From a bacterium (GTDB lineage: Bacteria; Myxococcota; UBA727; JAUIJE01), in NCBI GenBank assembly GCA_030431455.1, contig JAUIJE010000013.1:147805-211804 (forward strand): a stretch of DNA of 64,000 bases. Reading direction: 5' to 3'. A program made the position numbers and the translations under genes. The notes below the pieces were generated by a model. It saw nothing but the letters and a program-made list of their open reading frames with translations. It did no database searches and was not told the DNA's origin. Shown piece by piece: positions 18,311 to 27,311 of this stretch. Numbering within the stretch: the first letter of the stretch is position 1; every line of letters starts with the position of its first letter.

Positions 18311-18335
18311 TGGCACTCTCCGCGCCCGAGTGCCA
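18311..18335. promoter_or_regulatory. CIRCE operator (HrcA site)
   Basis: TGGCACTC-N9-GAGTGCCA, extended on the minus strand to TTGGCACTC-N9-GAGTGCCAG. It differs from the consensus TTAGCACTC-N9-GAGTGCTAA by a symmetric A-to-G/T-to-C change in each arm. The position just downstream of the groES promoter fits repression by HrcA, released on heat shock. Confidence 0.93.
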
Positions 18336-18343
18336 ACGCGGCC

Positions 18344-18371
18344 ACCGTAGACCCATGTAGGAGGGGGTCAA
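18344..18371 (-). promoter_or_regulatory. groES-groEL housekeeping promoter
   Basis: On the minus strand TTGACC (18366-18371) and TACGGT (18344-18349) are separated by 16 bp, a reasonable sigma-70-type -35/-10 pair. Transcription would start at or just before the CIRCE element. The 323-bp gap between groES and the gene at 18576 holds nothing else recognised. Confidence 0.6.
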
Positions 18372-18575
18372 CCCCGGATCGCGGGATGCGGCGAATCCCC
18401 CTAAGCCCCTAAAAAGTATGCTGATTTGTTTTGACTGAGGGGGCCCGGCCCCGGTGCGGGGTCTCGGTACATCTGACCACACGATTTGTTGAGCTAAATC
18501 AAAGCGTTAGGCGACGCCGTGAGTGTGACGACCGAAATATGGACTGATAAACTCGCCTTCAGGAGGGTTGTTTCC

Positions 18576-19193
18576 GTGCTGACGCCGCAGACGAGCATTC
18601 GAGAGTATTTCCGTGAGGCCCTGGGGACCGCGATGAAAGAGCGGTCCGTGCCCCTGACCGAGCAGGCCCAGGTCTACCTGGTCCATCTGTTGTGCGAGTT
18701 TGCCCGCGCGGACAAGGCCTTCGCCGGCACCGACCACGGCGAGAGCCCCGCCCTCGCCCTGATGCTCCAGCGCGCCCAAGAGGCAGAGCCCCAAGAAGCG
18801 GTCCGCATCTACAAACACATGGGCGACAGCTCGCTCTACCTCACCGGCTTTTTCGCCGACGCCACCGCCCACGCGGTGGTCAGTCGCGACTACTACTTGT
18901 CCATGGGCGAGACCGCGTACTCGTCGGTCGCCAGCTTCCTGCGCAGCAGCGCCGCCACCTCCAGCGCGTTGTTCGCCGAGCTGGCCGACCAGTTCACCCG
19001 GCTGGTGGACCTGCTCGCCGCGGTCAGCCTGCACGGCGAAAAGAACTCCGCCGAGCAGCTCTCGGACGAAAAGCTCCTCGCCCTCGTCGACCGTTACCGC
19101 CGCACCGGCAACCCCGAGCTGCTCGAGGCCCTCAAAGCCCACGGCGTGGTCCTGAAGCCCGGCGTGCAAGGCGGCAACGACCTCGTGAACTGA
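18576..19193 (+). CDS. conserved helical protein of unknown function
   Basis: A 205-residue soluble, almost entirely helical protein (VYLVHLLCEFARADKAF; DSSLYLTGFFADATAHAVVSRDYYLSMGETAYSSVASFL; LFAELADQFTRLVDLLAAV). The Tyr/Gly-rich central segment looks strongly constrained and is of a type seen in other myxobacterial proteins of unknown role. The GTG at 18576 is chosen because AGGAGGG stands 8 nt upstream; the frame extends 57 bp further up from another GTG without a ribosome site. Confidence 0.75.
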   Translation: MLTPQTSIREYFREALGTAMKERSVPLTEQAQVYLVHLLCEFARADKAFAGTDHGESPALALMLQRAQEAEPQEAVRIYKHMGDSSLYLTGFFADATAHAVVSRDYYLSMGETAYSSVASFLRSSAATSSALFAELADQFTRLVDLLAAVSLHGEKNSAEQLSDEKLLALVDRYRRTGNPELLEALKAHGVVLKPGVQGGNDLVN

Positions 19194-19197
19194 CTCT

Positions 19198-19367
19198 ACG
19201 TGGCTGGCGCCACGTGAGGGTCGAGCGAGGCGGAGACCATTCCCCATCGAACCGCTGGGGCTCGCAAACTTGTTTGTGCGAGCTGCTCCACACGCGTCGG
19301 GTCGTTCGCGTGCAGTGGCACTGTTTGGCGCCCTTGCGCTGTGGGGCGCCCCGGCACGGTGTGCCGG
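19198..19367. repeat. cluster of four hairpins between convergent genes
   Basis: Four perfect inverted repeats in 170 bp: ACGTGGC-TGGC-GCCACGT (19198-19215), GCTCGCA...TGCGAGC (19260-19283, with inner AAAC/GTTT pairing), GGCGCCC...GGGCGCC (19327-19350) and CCGGCAC-GGT-GTGCCGG (19351-19367). None has a T-run, yet they lie exactly between two convergent genes, so they probably serve as transcript ends or mRNA 3' protection. A CAGTGGCACTG site of the dispersed motif sits inside at 19313. Confidence 0.65.
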
Positions 19368-19371
19368 CAGG

Positions 19372-20097
19372 CTACGGCGGGATGCGCCAGATTTGGAGGG
19401 TGTAGCCGCCGATGTCGGTGGTCACCGCGGTGACGATCAACGTCGTGTCTCCCGGGGGCACATAGATCGCGCAATCGGGGCTGCCGGTGCAGTGCAGCCC
19501 CGCGCTCGTGCCGTTGCTGACGTTGACCGTCCACGTGCCGCCCCCACCGCCGACGATGGACGCGCAGAACGGGTCGCCGGGGGTCACGTCCCGGAAATAG
19601 CTGTCGGGCGTGCCCACTGACGCACTGTCTGAAATCGTCTCCACCACCAAGCCCGGCTCGTTGCACGTCACCGCTGGCAACCCGGCATCCGGACCACCCG
19701 CATCCGGAACGCCCGCGTCGACCCCCGCATCGGGGGCGCCGGCATCCACGCCGCCCGCGTCGATCACCCCGCCATCCCCATCCCCATCGCCAGAAGAACC
19801 GGCGTCGGCGGCTCCGCCGTCCGACGGTTCTTCCAAGCCGCCGTCAGGCGGCCAGTCCCCATCTCCATCTCCGTCACCATCCCCATCCCCATCGCCAGAA
19901 GAACCGGCGTCGGCGGCTCCGCCGTCCGACGGTTCTTCCAAGCCGCCGTCAGGCGGCCAGTCTCCATCGCCGTTGCCGCCGTCCTCGCCCGCGCCGGCGT
20001 CGAGCAAGGTCGGATCGACACAGGCCGAACCGCACCCGGTCAGGAAGGCCATCACCGCCACCAAAAGAACCCACCACCGCATGCTCGGCATCTGCAT
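19372..20097 (-). CDS. lipoprotein with duplicated Asp/Gly/Pro-rich stalk
   Basis: A 241-residue exported lipoprotein: signal with lipobox LTGC (Cys22), then about 120 residues of low-complexity stalk. The stalk holds two identical DGDWPPDGGLEEPSDGGAA units, Gly-Asp runs and a DAG/PDAG repeat. The C-terminal domain of about 95 residues is beta-rich with Cys pairs (GDPFCASIVGGGGGTW, LHCTGSPDCAIYVPPGDTTL) and resembles bacterial pre-peptidase-type small beta-sandwiches. The start at 20097 has GGAGCAG upstream. The identical units are coded by an 86-bp perfect DNA duplication, so the stalk was recently lengthened. Function unknown. Confidence 0.75.
   Translation of the reverse strand: MQMPSMRWWVLLVAVMAFLTGCGSACVDPTLLDAGAGEDGGNGDGDWPPDGGLEEPSDGGAADAGSSGDGDGDGDGDGDGDWPPDGGLEEPSDGGAADAGSSGDGDGDGGVIDAGGVDAGAPDAGVDAGVPDAGGPDAGLPAVTCNEPGLVVETISDSASVGTPDSYFRDVTPGDPFCASIVGGGGGTWTVNVSNGTSAGLHCTGSPDCAIYVPPGDTTLIVTAVTTDIGGYTLQIWRIPP
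19772..19962. repeat. 86-bp perfect direct repeat inside the lipoprotein stalk
   Basis: Copies at 19772-19857 and 19877-19962 are identical base for base, with a period of 105 bp (35 codons), so the reading frame is kept. The interval between copies is itself Gly-Asp hexamer repeat. Identity at silent sites shows a recent duplication or active gene conversion. Confidence 0.92.
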
Positions 20098-20199
20098 CGT
20101 TCTGCTCCTGCGTCGGGGCAGCATACTCCCCGGCGCCGAGCGCTTGGATGTTTGCTGGCACGTCGTGCGATTCGCGAATGGCCTCGGGTCCCGGATCTG

Positions 20200-21261
20200 T
20201 CAGCCGCCGCAGCCGTTCTGGCTTGTCACAGTTTGCCACACCACCGGCACGCCGGTGCCGGGCACATCCTGGAATGCCAATGGCCAGCTTTGACACCACC
20301 ACGACCCACATTGGCTTTGCCGCTGGACGTGGGTGTGCGGCCCCGTCGACCAACCCGTGCCCCCGCTGTGCCCCACGAGCTGCCCGCGCACGACCCCATC
20401 CCCCAATTGCACGTCGGCGCGGTTGAGGTGCAGGTAGAGCGTGGCGCTGCCATCGCTGTGGCCGAGCACCACGTAGTTCACGTGGTTGGCGCATTCGGCG
20501 CCGCCGCCGTTGTAGCAGGGGTGGCCAGGGGTGATGTCGGTCTTGGCCATGAGCACGACGCCGTGGTCCATGGCCAGCAACGGGGTGTTCAGCGGCAGGC
20601 CAAAGTCGAACGCGTAGTTGGCAATGCCATTGTGCGAGTAGGCGCTGCTGTTGCCCTGGGTGACGGTGGTGCTGGTGCCGCAGGTCAGGGGGAGCAAAAA
20701 TCCCGCGGTGGGTTCGGGCGGTGTCTCGTCGGTGCAGGTGGCGTAGACCGCGGAGATGTAGCCGGTGACGGCGGCGGTCTCGATCTGCCACCACCAGGTC
20801 TCGCCCGAGATGGCCTCGCCCTCTGTGCCGCTGAGCGCGGCGACGGTTTGGCCCTCCACGAGGGTGCCCACCGGCGCGCCGGAGGTGTCCGGCGTCGGGC
20901 GAACATTCAGTGGATAGCCGGCGGTGCCGGTCACCTGCACGAAGGGACAGGCGGGCGCGGGTTCGGGGGCGGGCTCCGGTTCGGGGGCGGGCTCCGGCTC
21001 CGGCGCTGGGGAAGGTTGTGGCTCCGGCTCGGAGGAAGGTTGTGGCTCCGGCTCGGGGGAAGGTTGCGGCTCCGGCTCGGGCGTGAGCTCGGGCTCGGGC
21101 AGGACCTCAGGCCCGGGACCGGCGTCGACGGGCGGCGCACCGGCGTCGAACCCCCACGCGATCGGCCCGTCCGGGCTGTCGCCGGTGTGGTCGGGGCCGC
21201 AAGCGAGCACGAGGAAGACGAAGGCGGCGGTGGCGGCGGAGAGCAGGAAGGGCGTTTTCAT
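20200..21261 (-). CDS. M23 (LytM) peptidase lipoprotein with SH3 domain
   Basis: A 353-residue cell-envelope endopeptidase that would cut peptidoglycan cross-links or protein substrates. Lipobox VLAC (Cys21). Residues about 50-103 are a Pro-Glu repeat stalk ([12 protein letters not shown]), and about 105-165 a bacterial SH3-like domain ([20 protein letters not shown]). The catalytic M23 domain has zinc ligands His210 (YSHNG), Asp219 (YAFDF) and the His-x-His at 309-311 (GPHTHVQ). The C-terminus is Cys/Trp-rich. All ligands are present, so it is probably active. The stalk and lipid anchor suggest outer-membrane display. Confidence 0.88.
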   Translation of the reverse strand: MKTPFLLSAATAAFVFLVLACGPDHTGDSPDGPIAWGFDAGAPPVDAGPGPEVLPEPELTPEPEPQPSPEPEPQPSSEPEPQPSPAPEPEPAPEPEPAPEPAPACPFVQVTGTAGYPLNVRPTPDTSGAPVGTLVEGQTVAALSGTEGEAISGETWWWQIETAAVTGYISAVYATCTDETPPEPTAGFLLPLTCGTSTTVTQGNSSAYSHNGIANYAFDFGLPLNTPLLAMDHGVVLMAKTDITPGHPCYNGGGAECANHVNYVVLGHSDGSATLYLHLNRADVQLGDGVVRGQLVGHSGGTGWSTGPHTHVQRQSQCGSWWCQSWPLAFQDVPGTGVPVVWQTVTSQNGCGG

Positions 21262-21427
21262 GGGGTCCCCAGATAGTTATCTAGCTATCTAGTTGCACGC
21301 TAACGACTTCTGTCAATCGGGCGGGGGCCGGCCCTGGGGGCGGCTTTCCGCGGGAGACCGCCCCCCTGACGGTGCCGGCGTGCCGCGGACGGATTCGCTT
21401 GCCGCTGTCCATGTGGTGTGGCAGGAA

Positions 21428-21458
21428 GATAATGTTGATTCTCATTCTCATAATCAAC
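21428..21458. promoter_or_regulatory. Fur box (iron-responsive operator)
   Basis: An AT-rich island in a GC-rich region: GATAATG followed by overlapping TTGATTCTCATTCTC and ATAATCAAC. GTTGATT and AATCAAC form an inverted repeat with an 11-nt centre, and the minus strand reads ATGAGAATGAGAATCAAC. It matches the 7-1-7 Fur pattern (GATAATGATWATCATTATC-like). It lies 43 bp upstream of the imelysin-cluster start codon, suitable for repression when iron is plentiful. Confidence 0.8.
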
Positions 21459-21500
21459 AAAAACGGAAGTGACCGTTCGCCTGAGGTTGGAGTTCGCACC

Positions 21501-22979
21501 ATGCAACGCGTTTTGTTCTCACTTTGGTTGGCCGCGCTCCCTGCCGGCGCCCTGCTGATCACCGCCTGCCCCACGGAGCCTGGAGACGGAGATGGAGATG
21601 GCGACGGAGATGGCGACGGAGATGGAGACGGAGACGGAGACGGAGACGGAGATCCAGGCACCTACGCGTTCACCAGCAAGTTCGGCACCGGCAGCAGTGT
21701 GTCCTACGGCGGCCAGGCGTCGCGCCACCTTCTCATCGAGGAGATGAAGGGGTTCATCGGCACATTGGACGAAAACAGTGCCATTGCGCTTGCCCACGAG
21801 GACATCATGGCGTCGTTGGTGTTCTTCTATGACTACGCCAACGCGGGGGGCACGGGCGAAGACACCCTGACGGTGACGCTTCCCGGCGACGGCTCCCTCG
21901 AGGAGTCCACCTTCGGGGAGGTGGGCGGAACCACCAGCTTGAAAGAGAAGATGCCGGGCATCAACATCGCCTGGGACGCCGGCGTGCTCGGCTACAAGGA
22001 CGGCACCATGACCCCCGACGAGGTCGTGCTCGACATGTTCGACCAGTACGCCACCCTGGTGAACGGCCGCGCCCTCGACAGCGCCAACTTGCCCCAGGAC
22101 CCGTTCGGCAATGACATTGCCAAGGCCTACGTCAGCCCCGCCGGCGTCGATCACCGCGAGCTGATCCAAAAGTTCCTCGGGGTGGTCCCGTACTCCCAGG
22201 CCACGGACAAGTACATCGACGACGGCGCAGATGGTTCGGGATTGCCCAGCGACAACACCGCGCTGGTCGAGGACAAGCCCTACACCGCCCTCGAGCACGT
22301 GTGGGACGAAGCCTTCGGCTACTTCGGCGCCGCCCGCGACTACGATCTGTACACCGACGACGAAATCGCGGGCGCGGCCGACACCGAGCGGGGCCTCGGC
22401 TACTACGACACCGACGGCGATGGCCAGATCAGCCTCTACACCGAGGTGAACAAAGGCCACGCGGTCAACGCGGCCAAACGCGACCGGGGGGTGACCGGCC
22501 TGGACCTCACCGCGCAAGCCTTCGACGCGTTCATGGCCGGGCGCACGTTGATCGCTGAGAACGAGGCCCTGGACAGCGCCCAAATGGCCACCCTCGAGGG
22601 CCACCGTGACCAAGCGGTGCAAGCGTGGGAACACGCCATCGCCGCCACCGTCATCCACTACATCAACGACACCGTGGGGGACATGGACCGCTTCGACAAT
22701 CCCTGCGACACCCCCGACGAGGAGGACTGCTATCGCTTCCTCGACCACGCCAAACACTGGTCGGAGATGAAGGGCTTTGCCCTGATTCTGCAGTTCAACC
22801 CGCACTCCCCGTTGACCACCGCCGACCTCACCGACCTCTACGCCGCGATGGGGGACGCGCCGGTGTTGCCCGGCGCCGACGCCCAGACCGTCGCCGACCA
22901 CCGCGCGGGCCTGCTCGCCGCCCGCGACGCCCTCGGCACCGCCGAGGGCTTTTCCCCCGCCCACGTGGAAGCTTGGTAG
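21501..22979 (+). CDS. DUF4856-like lipoprotein with GD stalk, iron cluster
   Basis: A 492-residue exported lipoprotein. Lipobox ITAC (Cys23), then twelve Gly-Asp dipeptides (residues 28-51), then a large helical domain (YGGQASRHLLIEEMKGFIG, KEKMPGINIAWDAG, EHVWDEAFGYFGAARDYD, HAKHWSEMKGFALILQFNP). The order WDEAFGYFGAARDY...HWSEMKGFALILQFNP is the hallmark of the DUF4856 family, which in Bacteroidetes sits beside imelysin and HTTM genes, as here. GGAG lies 8 nt before the ATG at 21501. A Fur box precedes it, so it is likely a surface iron or haem handling protein (inference). Confidence 0.82.
   Translation: MQRVLFSLWLAALPAGALLITACPTEPGDGDGDGDGDGDGDGDGDGDGDGDPGTYAFTSKFGTGSSVSYGGQASRHLLIEEMKGFIGTLDENSAIALAHEDIMASLVFFYDYANAGGTGEDTLTVTLPGDGSLEESTFGEVGGTTSLKEKMPGINIAWDAGVLGYKDGTMTPDEVVLDMFDQYATLVNGRALDSANLPQDPFGNDIAKAYVSPAGVDHRELIQKFLGVVPYSQATDKYIDDGADGSGLPSDNTALVEDKPYTALEHVWDEAFGYFGAARDYDLYTDDEIAGAADTERGLGYYDTDGDGQISLYTEVNKGHAVNAAKRDRGVTGLDLTAQAFDAFMAGRTLIAENEALDSAQMATLEGHRDQAVQAWEHAIAATVIHYINDTVGDMDRFDNPCDTPDEEDCYRFLDHAKHWSEMKGFALILQFNPHSPLTTADLTDLYAAMGDAPVLPGADAQTVADHRAGLLAARDALGTAEGFSPAHVEAW
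21582..21653 (+). repeat. Gly-Asp hexanucleotide microsatellite (12 units)
   Basis: Twelve GGNGAY hexamers, mostly GGAGAC and GGAGAT. Note the GGA preference, unlike the GGC-rich copy at 10970, which suggests independent expansion. Confidence 0.9.
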
Positions 22980-22988
22980 GAGGCCACG

Positions 22989-24167
22989 ATGAAATTCTCC
23001 TTGCTCCCCCTGGTCGCGATGGTTGGTGTCACCGCCGCTTGTCCCAAAAGCACCGGCCAAGAGCCTGAGCCCGAGGTCGCGTTCAGCCGATCGCAACTGC
23101 TCGAGAACCTCGCCGATGGGGTGTTCGTGCCCACGTACCAGGGGTTCGTCGACGCCAGCGGCGTGCTCGTCGACCGCGCCCGCACCTATGCCGCCGCCAC
23201 CGGGGACGCCCGAGCCGCCGCCCGCGCGGACGCGCAGACCGCGTTCCTCGATGCCCACGCGGTGTGGCAACGCGCAGACCTCTACCAAGTCGGCCCCGCG
23301 GCGCCGTCCTACCGCCCCGGGGGCCAGAACATCCGCGATGAAATCTATTCGTTCCACGACGGCGTCAACCCCTGCGCGGTGGACCAACAGCTCGTGGCCA
23401 ACGAGTTCGGCGCCGCCGGCTACTTCGACCAGCGGCTCATCCCCACCAAGGGCCTGGACGCCCTCGAGTACGTGCTGTTTTACGACGGGGCCGACAACCA
23501 ATGTCCGCCGCCCGCCACCATCAACACCAGCGGCGCGTGGGCCGCGCTGACCCCGGCCGAGCTCGGCACCCGACGAGAACGCTATGCCGAAGCATTGAGC
23601 CAGCATCTGCACACCCAGGCCCAACGGTTGGTGCAGGCCTGGTCCCCGGAGGGCGACGATTTCCGCAAGGAGTTCCTCGCCCGCGGCGAGACCTTCAGCT
23701 CAGAACGCGACGCCCTCGATGCGGCGTTCGCCGCGCTCTACTACCTGGAGCTGTTCACCAAAGACCGCAAGTTGTCTGTGCCCATCGGGCTGCATGTGGA
23801 TTGTGCCGCCGCCCCCTGCCCCGAGTTCGCGGAGTCCTTGTGGTCGGCGGCGTCCACCCGCCACATCGAACAAAACCTCATCGCGTTCCGCGACGCATTT
23901 TCAGGCAACGGAGGCTACGGTTGGTCGGACGCGCTCGTCGCCGAGGGCGCCGAGGAGCTGGCCACCCGCATGACCAGCCACCTCGACGCGGCCATCGCGT
24001 TGGTGAACGCCGAGACCCGCTCGGTGGATGAGCTGGTGCGCTCCGACCCAGAGCAGGCGCAACGCATCTACGAGGCGGTGAAGGCGGTGACCGACGATCT
24101 CAAGAGCCAGTTCATCACCGTGCTCAACCTGAGCGTTCCCGATGAAGGCGCCGGGGACAACGACTGA
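22989..24167 (+). CDS. imelysin-family (M75) lipoprotein
   Basis: A 392-residue exported lipoprotein (lipobox TAAC, Cys18), all-helical as in imelysin/insulin-cleaving outer-membrane proteins of iron uptake systems. The family's GxHxxE motif appears as GLDALE at 155-160: Gly and Glu are kept, but His is replaced by Asp157. The surrounding RLIPTKGLDALEYVLF is like the Bacteroidetes subgroup that also lacks His. It is 9 bp after the DUF4856-like gene and 7 bp before the HTTM gene, one Fur-controlled operon. Peptidase activity is not expected; iron or haem binding is likely. Confidence 0.88.
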   Translation: MKFSLLPLVAMVGVTAACPKSTGQEPEPEVAFSRSQLLENLADGVFVPTYQGFVDASGVLVDRARTYAAATGDARAAARADAQTAFLDAHAVWQRADLYQVGPAAPSYRPGGQNIRDEIYSFHDGVNPCAVDQQLVANEFGAAGYFDQRLIPTKGLDALEYVLFYDGADNQCPPPATINTSGAWAALTPAELGTRRERYAEALSQHLHTQAQRLVQAWSPEGDDFRKEFLARGETFSSERDALDAAFAALYYLELFTKDRKLSVPIGLHVDCAAAPCPEFAESLWSAASTRHIEQNLIAFRDAFSGNGGYGWSDALVAEGAEELATRMTSHLDAAIALVNAETRSVDELVRSDPEQAQRIYEAVKAVTDDLKSQFITVLNLSVPDEGAGDND

Positions 24168-24174
24168 GACCACG

Positions 24175-25533
24175 ATGAACGCGGTGTCTGCTCAACCCCT
24201 GGGCCGTGACCGGCGGTGGCGTCGGTGGGCGCAGCGCGAGGTGTCGCTCGCCTCGCTGGCCGCGTTCCGCGTCCTGTTCGGGGCGGTGCTGCTCGTTGGC
24301 ACCCTGCGTTTTCTCGGCCGCGGCTGGATCGAAAAGCAGTACGTCGAGCCCACGTTCTTTTTCAAGTACTGGGGCTTTTCCTTCATCGAGGTGTGGAGCC
24401 CGACCGGTCTCTACCTCCACTTTTCCGCAATGGCATTGTGCGCGGCCCTGATCTGCCTGGGGCTGTTCTACCGCGTGGCCACCGTCGGGTTCACCCTGCT
24501 GTTCGCCTACGCCGAGCTGATGGACGTCACCAACTACCTCAACCACTACATGCTGGTGATTTGGCTCTGTTTGTTGCTGTGCGTGAGCCCGGCGCACGGC
24601 ATGTGGTCGCTCGACGCCTGGCGCGCGCCGCGGCTGCGCCGCCACACCGTCCCCCTGTTCCTGCTTGTCACCTTTCGCGCCCAGGTCGCGGTGGTCTATC
24701 TGTACGCCGCCTGGGCCAAGGTCGGCGCCGATTGGCTGCTGCATGGGCAGCCCCTCGACATCTGGCTCTCGTCCCGCTCCGACATGTGGCTGGTGGGTCC
24801 GTTGTTCACGTTGCCGGCGACGCCGCTGGTGATGTCTTGGGCGGGTTTTTTGTACGACGCGACCATCGTCCTCTGGTTGAGCATCCCGCGCACCCGCCCG
24901 GTGGCGTACCTCGTCGTGCTTGGTTTTCATGGGTTCACCGGGGCGCTGTTCGACATCGGCATGTTCCCGGGCATCATGAGCGTGGCCACGTTGCTTTTCT
25001 TTTCCCCGTCGTGGCCGCTCCGGTTTGTCCCCCACCGCGCCCCGCCGACGACAAACCCGCGGCGGCCCGCTTGGCTCGCCCCGCTGTTGATGGGGTTTTT
25101 GCTCGTGCAGGTGCTTCTGCCCGCGCGGCACGTGCTCTACGGCGGCGACGTGCTCTGGCACGAACAGGGCATGCGGTACGCGTGGAAGGTCATGGTGCGC
25201 GAAAAGGCGGGCAGCGTGACCTATCGCGTCGTCGCCCGCGACGGCCACCGCACCTGGCATGTCGCGCCCACCGACTACCTCACCTGGCGACAGGCCAACG
25301 AGATGAGCGGCCAGCCCGACCTGATTCTCCAGCTCGGCCAACACATCGCCTGGGATTTTGCCCGCCGCGGGCGCGGCGACGTCGCGGTCTACGTCGACGC
25401 GCTGGTGTCGCTCAATGGCCGCGCGGCCGCGCGCCTCATCGATCCTGGGGTCGATCTCACCACGGTGACCGATGGCATCGCACGCCACGCCTGGATTCTG
25501 CCCGCCCCGGCCAGTCCCCCGCTCGGCGGCTGA
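24175..25533 (+). CDS. HTTM domain membrane protein (gamma-carboxylase-like)
   Basis: A membrane protein of about 452 residues of the HTTM family, homologous to vitamin K-dependent gamma-carboxylase. An N-terminal horizontally transferred TM domain with several helices carries the family phrases [44 protein letters not shown] and [20 protein letters not shown]. After residue about 300 comes a soluble domain with [20 protein letters not shown], ending at Trp-Ile-Leu-Pro. It is third in the Fur-box operon. Bacterial HTTM proteins beside imelysin genes have no established reaction. Start: ATG at 24175, with an alternative at 24142 overlapping imelysin. Confidence 0.85.
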   Translation: MNAVSAQPLGRDRRWRRWAQREVSLASLAAFRVLFGAVLLVGTLRFLGRGWIEKQYVEPTFFFKYWGFSFIEVWSPTGLYLHFSAMALCAALICLGLFYRVATVGFTLLFAYAELMDVTNYLNHYMLVIWLCLLLCVSPAHGMWSLDAWRAPRLRRHTVPLFLLVTFRAQVAVVYLYAAWAKVGADWLLHGQPLDIWLSSRSDMWLVGPLFTLPATPLVMSWAGFLYDATIVLWLSIPRTRPVAYLVVLGFHGFTGALFDIGMFPGIMSVATLLFFSPSWPLRFVPHRAPPTTNPRRPAWLAPLLMGFLLVQVLLPARHVLYGGDVLWHEQGMRYAWKVMVREKAGSVTYRVVARDGHRTWHVAPTDYLTWRQANEMSGQPDLILQLGQHIAWDFARRGRGDVAVYVDALVSLNGRAAARLIDPGVDLTTVTDGIARHAWILPAPASPPLGG

Positions 25534-25589
25534 CCGGTGGACTGGCCGATGGGACGCAGCCGGGTACAGTACCGGTGGTTGGGGGTCCT

Positions 25590-27188
25590 ATGCGGTTTTG
25601 GTGGCTTTTGGTGGTGATGATCGGCGCGGCGTCCACGGGTTGCCCGGGGAGCAGCACGGACGCGGGCCCCGAGCCCGAGGATGATGCAGGCGACGAATGC
25701 CCCATCGGGAGCGAAGCTTGCCCCTGCACCCAGGGCGGCGCCTGTGACGAAGGGCTGACCTGTCTGAGCAACTTCTGCGTCGACGCCAGCGGCGACGGCG
25801 ATGGAGACGGCGATGGGGATGGAGACGGCGATGGGGATGGGGACGGAGACGGGGATGGGGACGGCGACGGGGATGGGGACGGAGATGGCGACGGGGACGG
25901 CGACGGGGATGGAGACGGAGATGGCGACGGCGACGGAGACGGAGACGGCGACGGAGACGGCGACGGAGATGGAGACGGAGACGGGGATGGAGACGGCGAC
26001 GGTGATGGGGATGGAGACGGAGACGGCGACGGAGACGGCGATGGAGACGGCGATGGGGACGGCGACGGGGACCTGTATTTCGATTGCAGCACGGTGCCGG
26101 AGGCCCCCGTCACCCAGACCGTGACCGGCGCGCGGGGCTATCACGGCCTGCTCATCGACGAGGACGGCTGGATGATCGGAGCGGACGATGGCGGCAACCT
26201 CATGCGCGCCACCCGCACCGGCGACGTGCAGTTGTTCGTGCCCGGCGCCGGCCGGGGCCAACAGATGGCGTGGCTGTCGTCGGACAGCTTCGCGTGGGCC
26301 GCGGAGAACGATGCGTTGCAGCGCATGCACGCGTCCGGCGGAACCGAACTCATCACCGCCGGGCTCAATGCGTATGCAGTGGTCAAAGGCCGCGACGGTT
26401 TGCTTTACACCATCCAGGACTACACCGCGCCGGTCTCCGACGTGGTCCGGGTGGACCCCGCCACCGGCGAGTCCGAGGTGTGGCTCGACTGGGACGTCGA
26501 CGGGCCGGGGGACGGCGACCCGCACAGCCTCGCGTTCAACCGCGAAAACAACCGGATGTTCATCGGGACCATCTACAGCGGGACGATCTTCGTCGTGGAG
26601 CTCGACAACCAGCTCAACCCCTTGGGTCCGCCGCAGCCGTTCGCCACCGACGTGGGCGGTTGGCATGACGCCATCGCCGTCGACCTCTGCGAGAACCTCT
26701 ACGTGCCCGACTTCTTCTCCTCGACGCTCTTCCGCGTCGACCGGCACGGCCAAGCGGTCGAATACTGGACGGGCGGGTTCGACGCCTACACCCACGGCCT
26801 GCTGTGGGGCACCGGCACGTTCGGGTGGAGCGGTACCGCACTGTACGCTCCCCAGCCCTACAACGACCACAGCGTCATCGAGATCGACGTCGGCGTGCCC
26901 CCGGCGTCCGCCCCCCGCATCGCCATCAACCTCCCCGGCCCGCCCGGCACCGCCGACGCCGGCCCGTCGCCGGACGCGGGCGACCCCCTCGATGGCGGGT
27001 CCCTCGATCAGTGGATCTGTCCCGCGGCCTGGTACAACAGCGGCGGGTCCTGCGATTGCGGATGCGGCATCCGCGACGAAGACTGCGACGGCCCCGAGCC
27101 GGTCACCTGCGCGTATGTCTGGTGCAACCCGCCGGGCGACGGCCAGGGCGGGACGGTCGATCCCACCAACTCCGGGCTCTGCCTGTAG
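25590..27188 (+). CDS. beta-propeller lipoprotein with very long GD stalk
   Basis: A 532-residue lipoprotein (lipobox STGC, Cys18). A Cys-rich mini-domain ([22 protein letters not shown]) is followed by 47 consecutive Gly-Asp dipeptides (residues 68-161), then an NHL/SMP-30-like beta-propeller ([50 protein letters not shown]) and a Cys-rich C-terminus ([14 protein letters not shown]). The stalk alone could span tens of nanometres if extended. Start ATG at 25590 after a G-rich run. It lies 56 bp behind the HTTM gene, so it may be read with the iron operon; a terminator follows. Binding target unknown. Confidence 0.8.
   Translation: MRFWWLLVVMIGAASTGCPGSSTDAGPEPEDDAGDECPIGSEACPCTQGGACDEGLTCLSNFCVDASGDGDGDGDGDGDGDGDGDGDGDGDGDGDGDGDGDGDGDGDGDGDGDGDGDGDGDGDGDGDGDGDGDGDGDGDGDGDGDGDGDGDGDGDGDGDGDLYFDCSTVPEAPVTQTVTGARGYHGLLIDEDGWMIGADDGGNLMRATRTGDVQLFVPGAGRGQQMAWLSSDSFAWAAENDALQRMHASGGTELITAGLNAYAVVKGRDGLLYTIQDYTAPVSDVVRVDPATGESEVWLDWDVDGPGDGDPHSLAFNRENNRMFIGTIYSGTIFVVELDNQLNPLGPPQPFATDVGGWHDAIAVDLCENLYVPDFFSSTLFRVDRHGQAVEYWTGGFDAYTHGLLWGTGTFGWSGTALYAPQPYNDHSVIEIDVGVPPASAPRIAINLPGPPGTADAGPSPDAGDPLDGGSLDQWICPAAWYNSGGSCDCGCGIRDEDCDGPEPVTCAYVWCNPPGDGQGGTVDPTNSGLCL
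25791..26072 (+). repeat. 282-bp Gly-Asp hexanucleotide array (47 units)
   Basis: Forty-seven GGNGAY hexamers in frame. Units alternate among GGCGAC, GGAGAC, GGGGAT and GGGGAC, with blocks such as GGCGATGGGGATGGAGAC recurring, a sign of slippage or unequal exchange. It is the longest low-complexity tract in the window. Confidence 0.95.
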
Positions 27189-27240
27189 GTCGATCCGGCA
27201 CGGTCCCCGGCGGGTTCCGCCGCGCCAGTGTGATCTGGGG

Positions 27241-27284
27241 CGGAAAATTTCGGCCGATCCGCCAGGGTCGGCCGTTTCCGTTTT
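27241..27284 (+). terminator. terminator after the long-stalk lipoprotein
   Basis: CGGCCGA / TCGGCCG form a 7-bp stem that continues through an ATTT bulge into CGGAAA / TTTCCG, followed by a short TTTT run. It ends the transcript 53 bp after the stop at 27188. Confidence 0.7.
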
Positions 27285-27311
27285 GGACCTCTTTCGCTAG
27301 CGAGTCACATC

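Noticed and set aside
24216..25589. N-terminal extension of the long GD-stalk lipoprotein over the HTTM gene
   Set aside because: The upstream part is an out-of-frame shadow of the HTTM gene. A signal peptide with lipobox begins exactly at the ATG at 25590.
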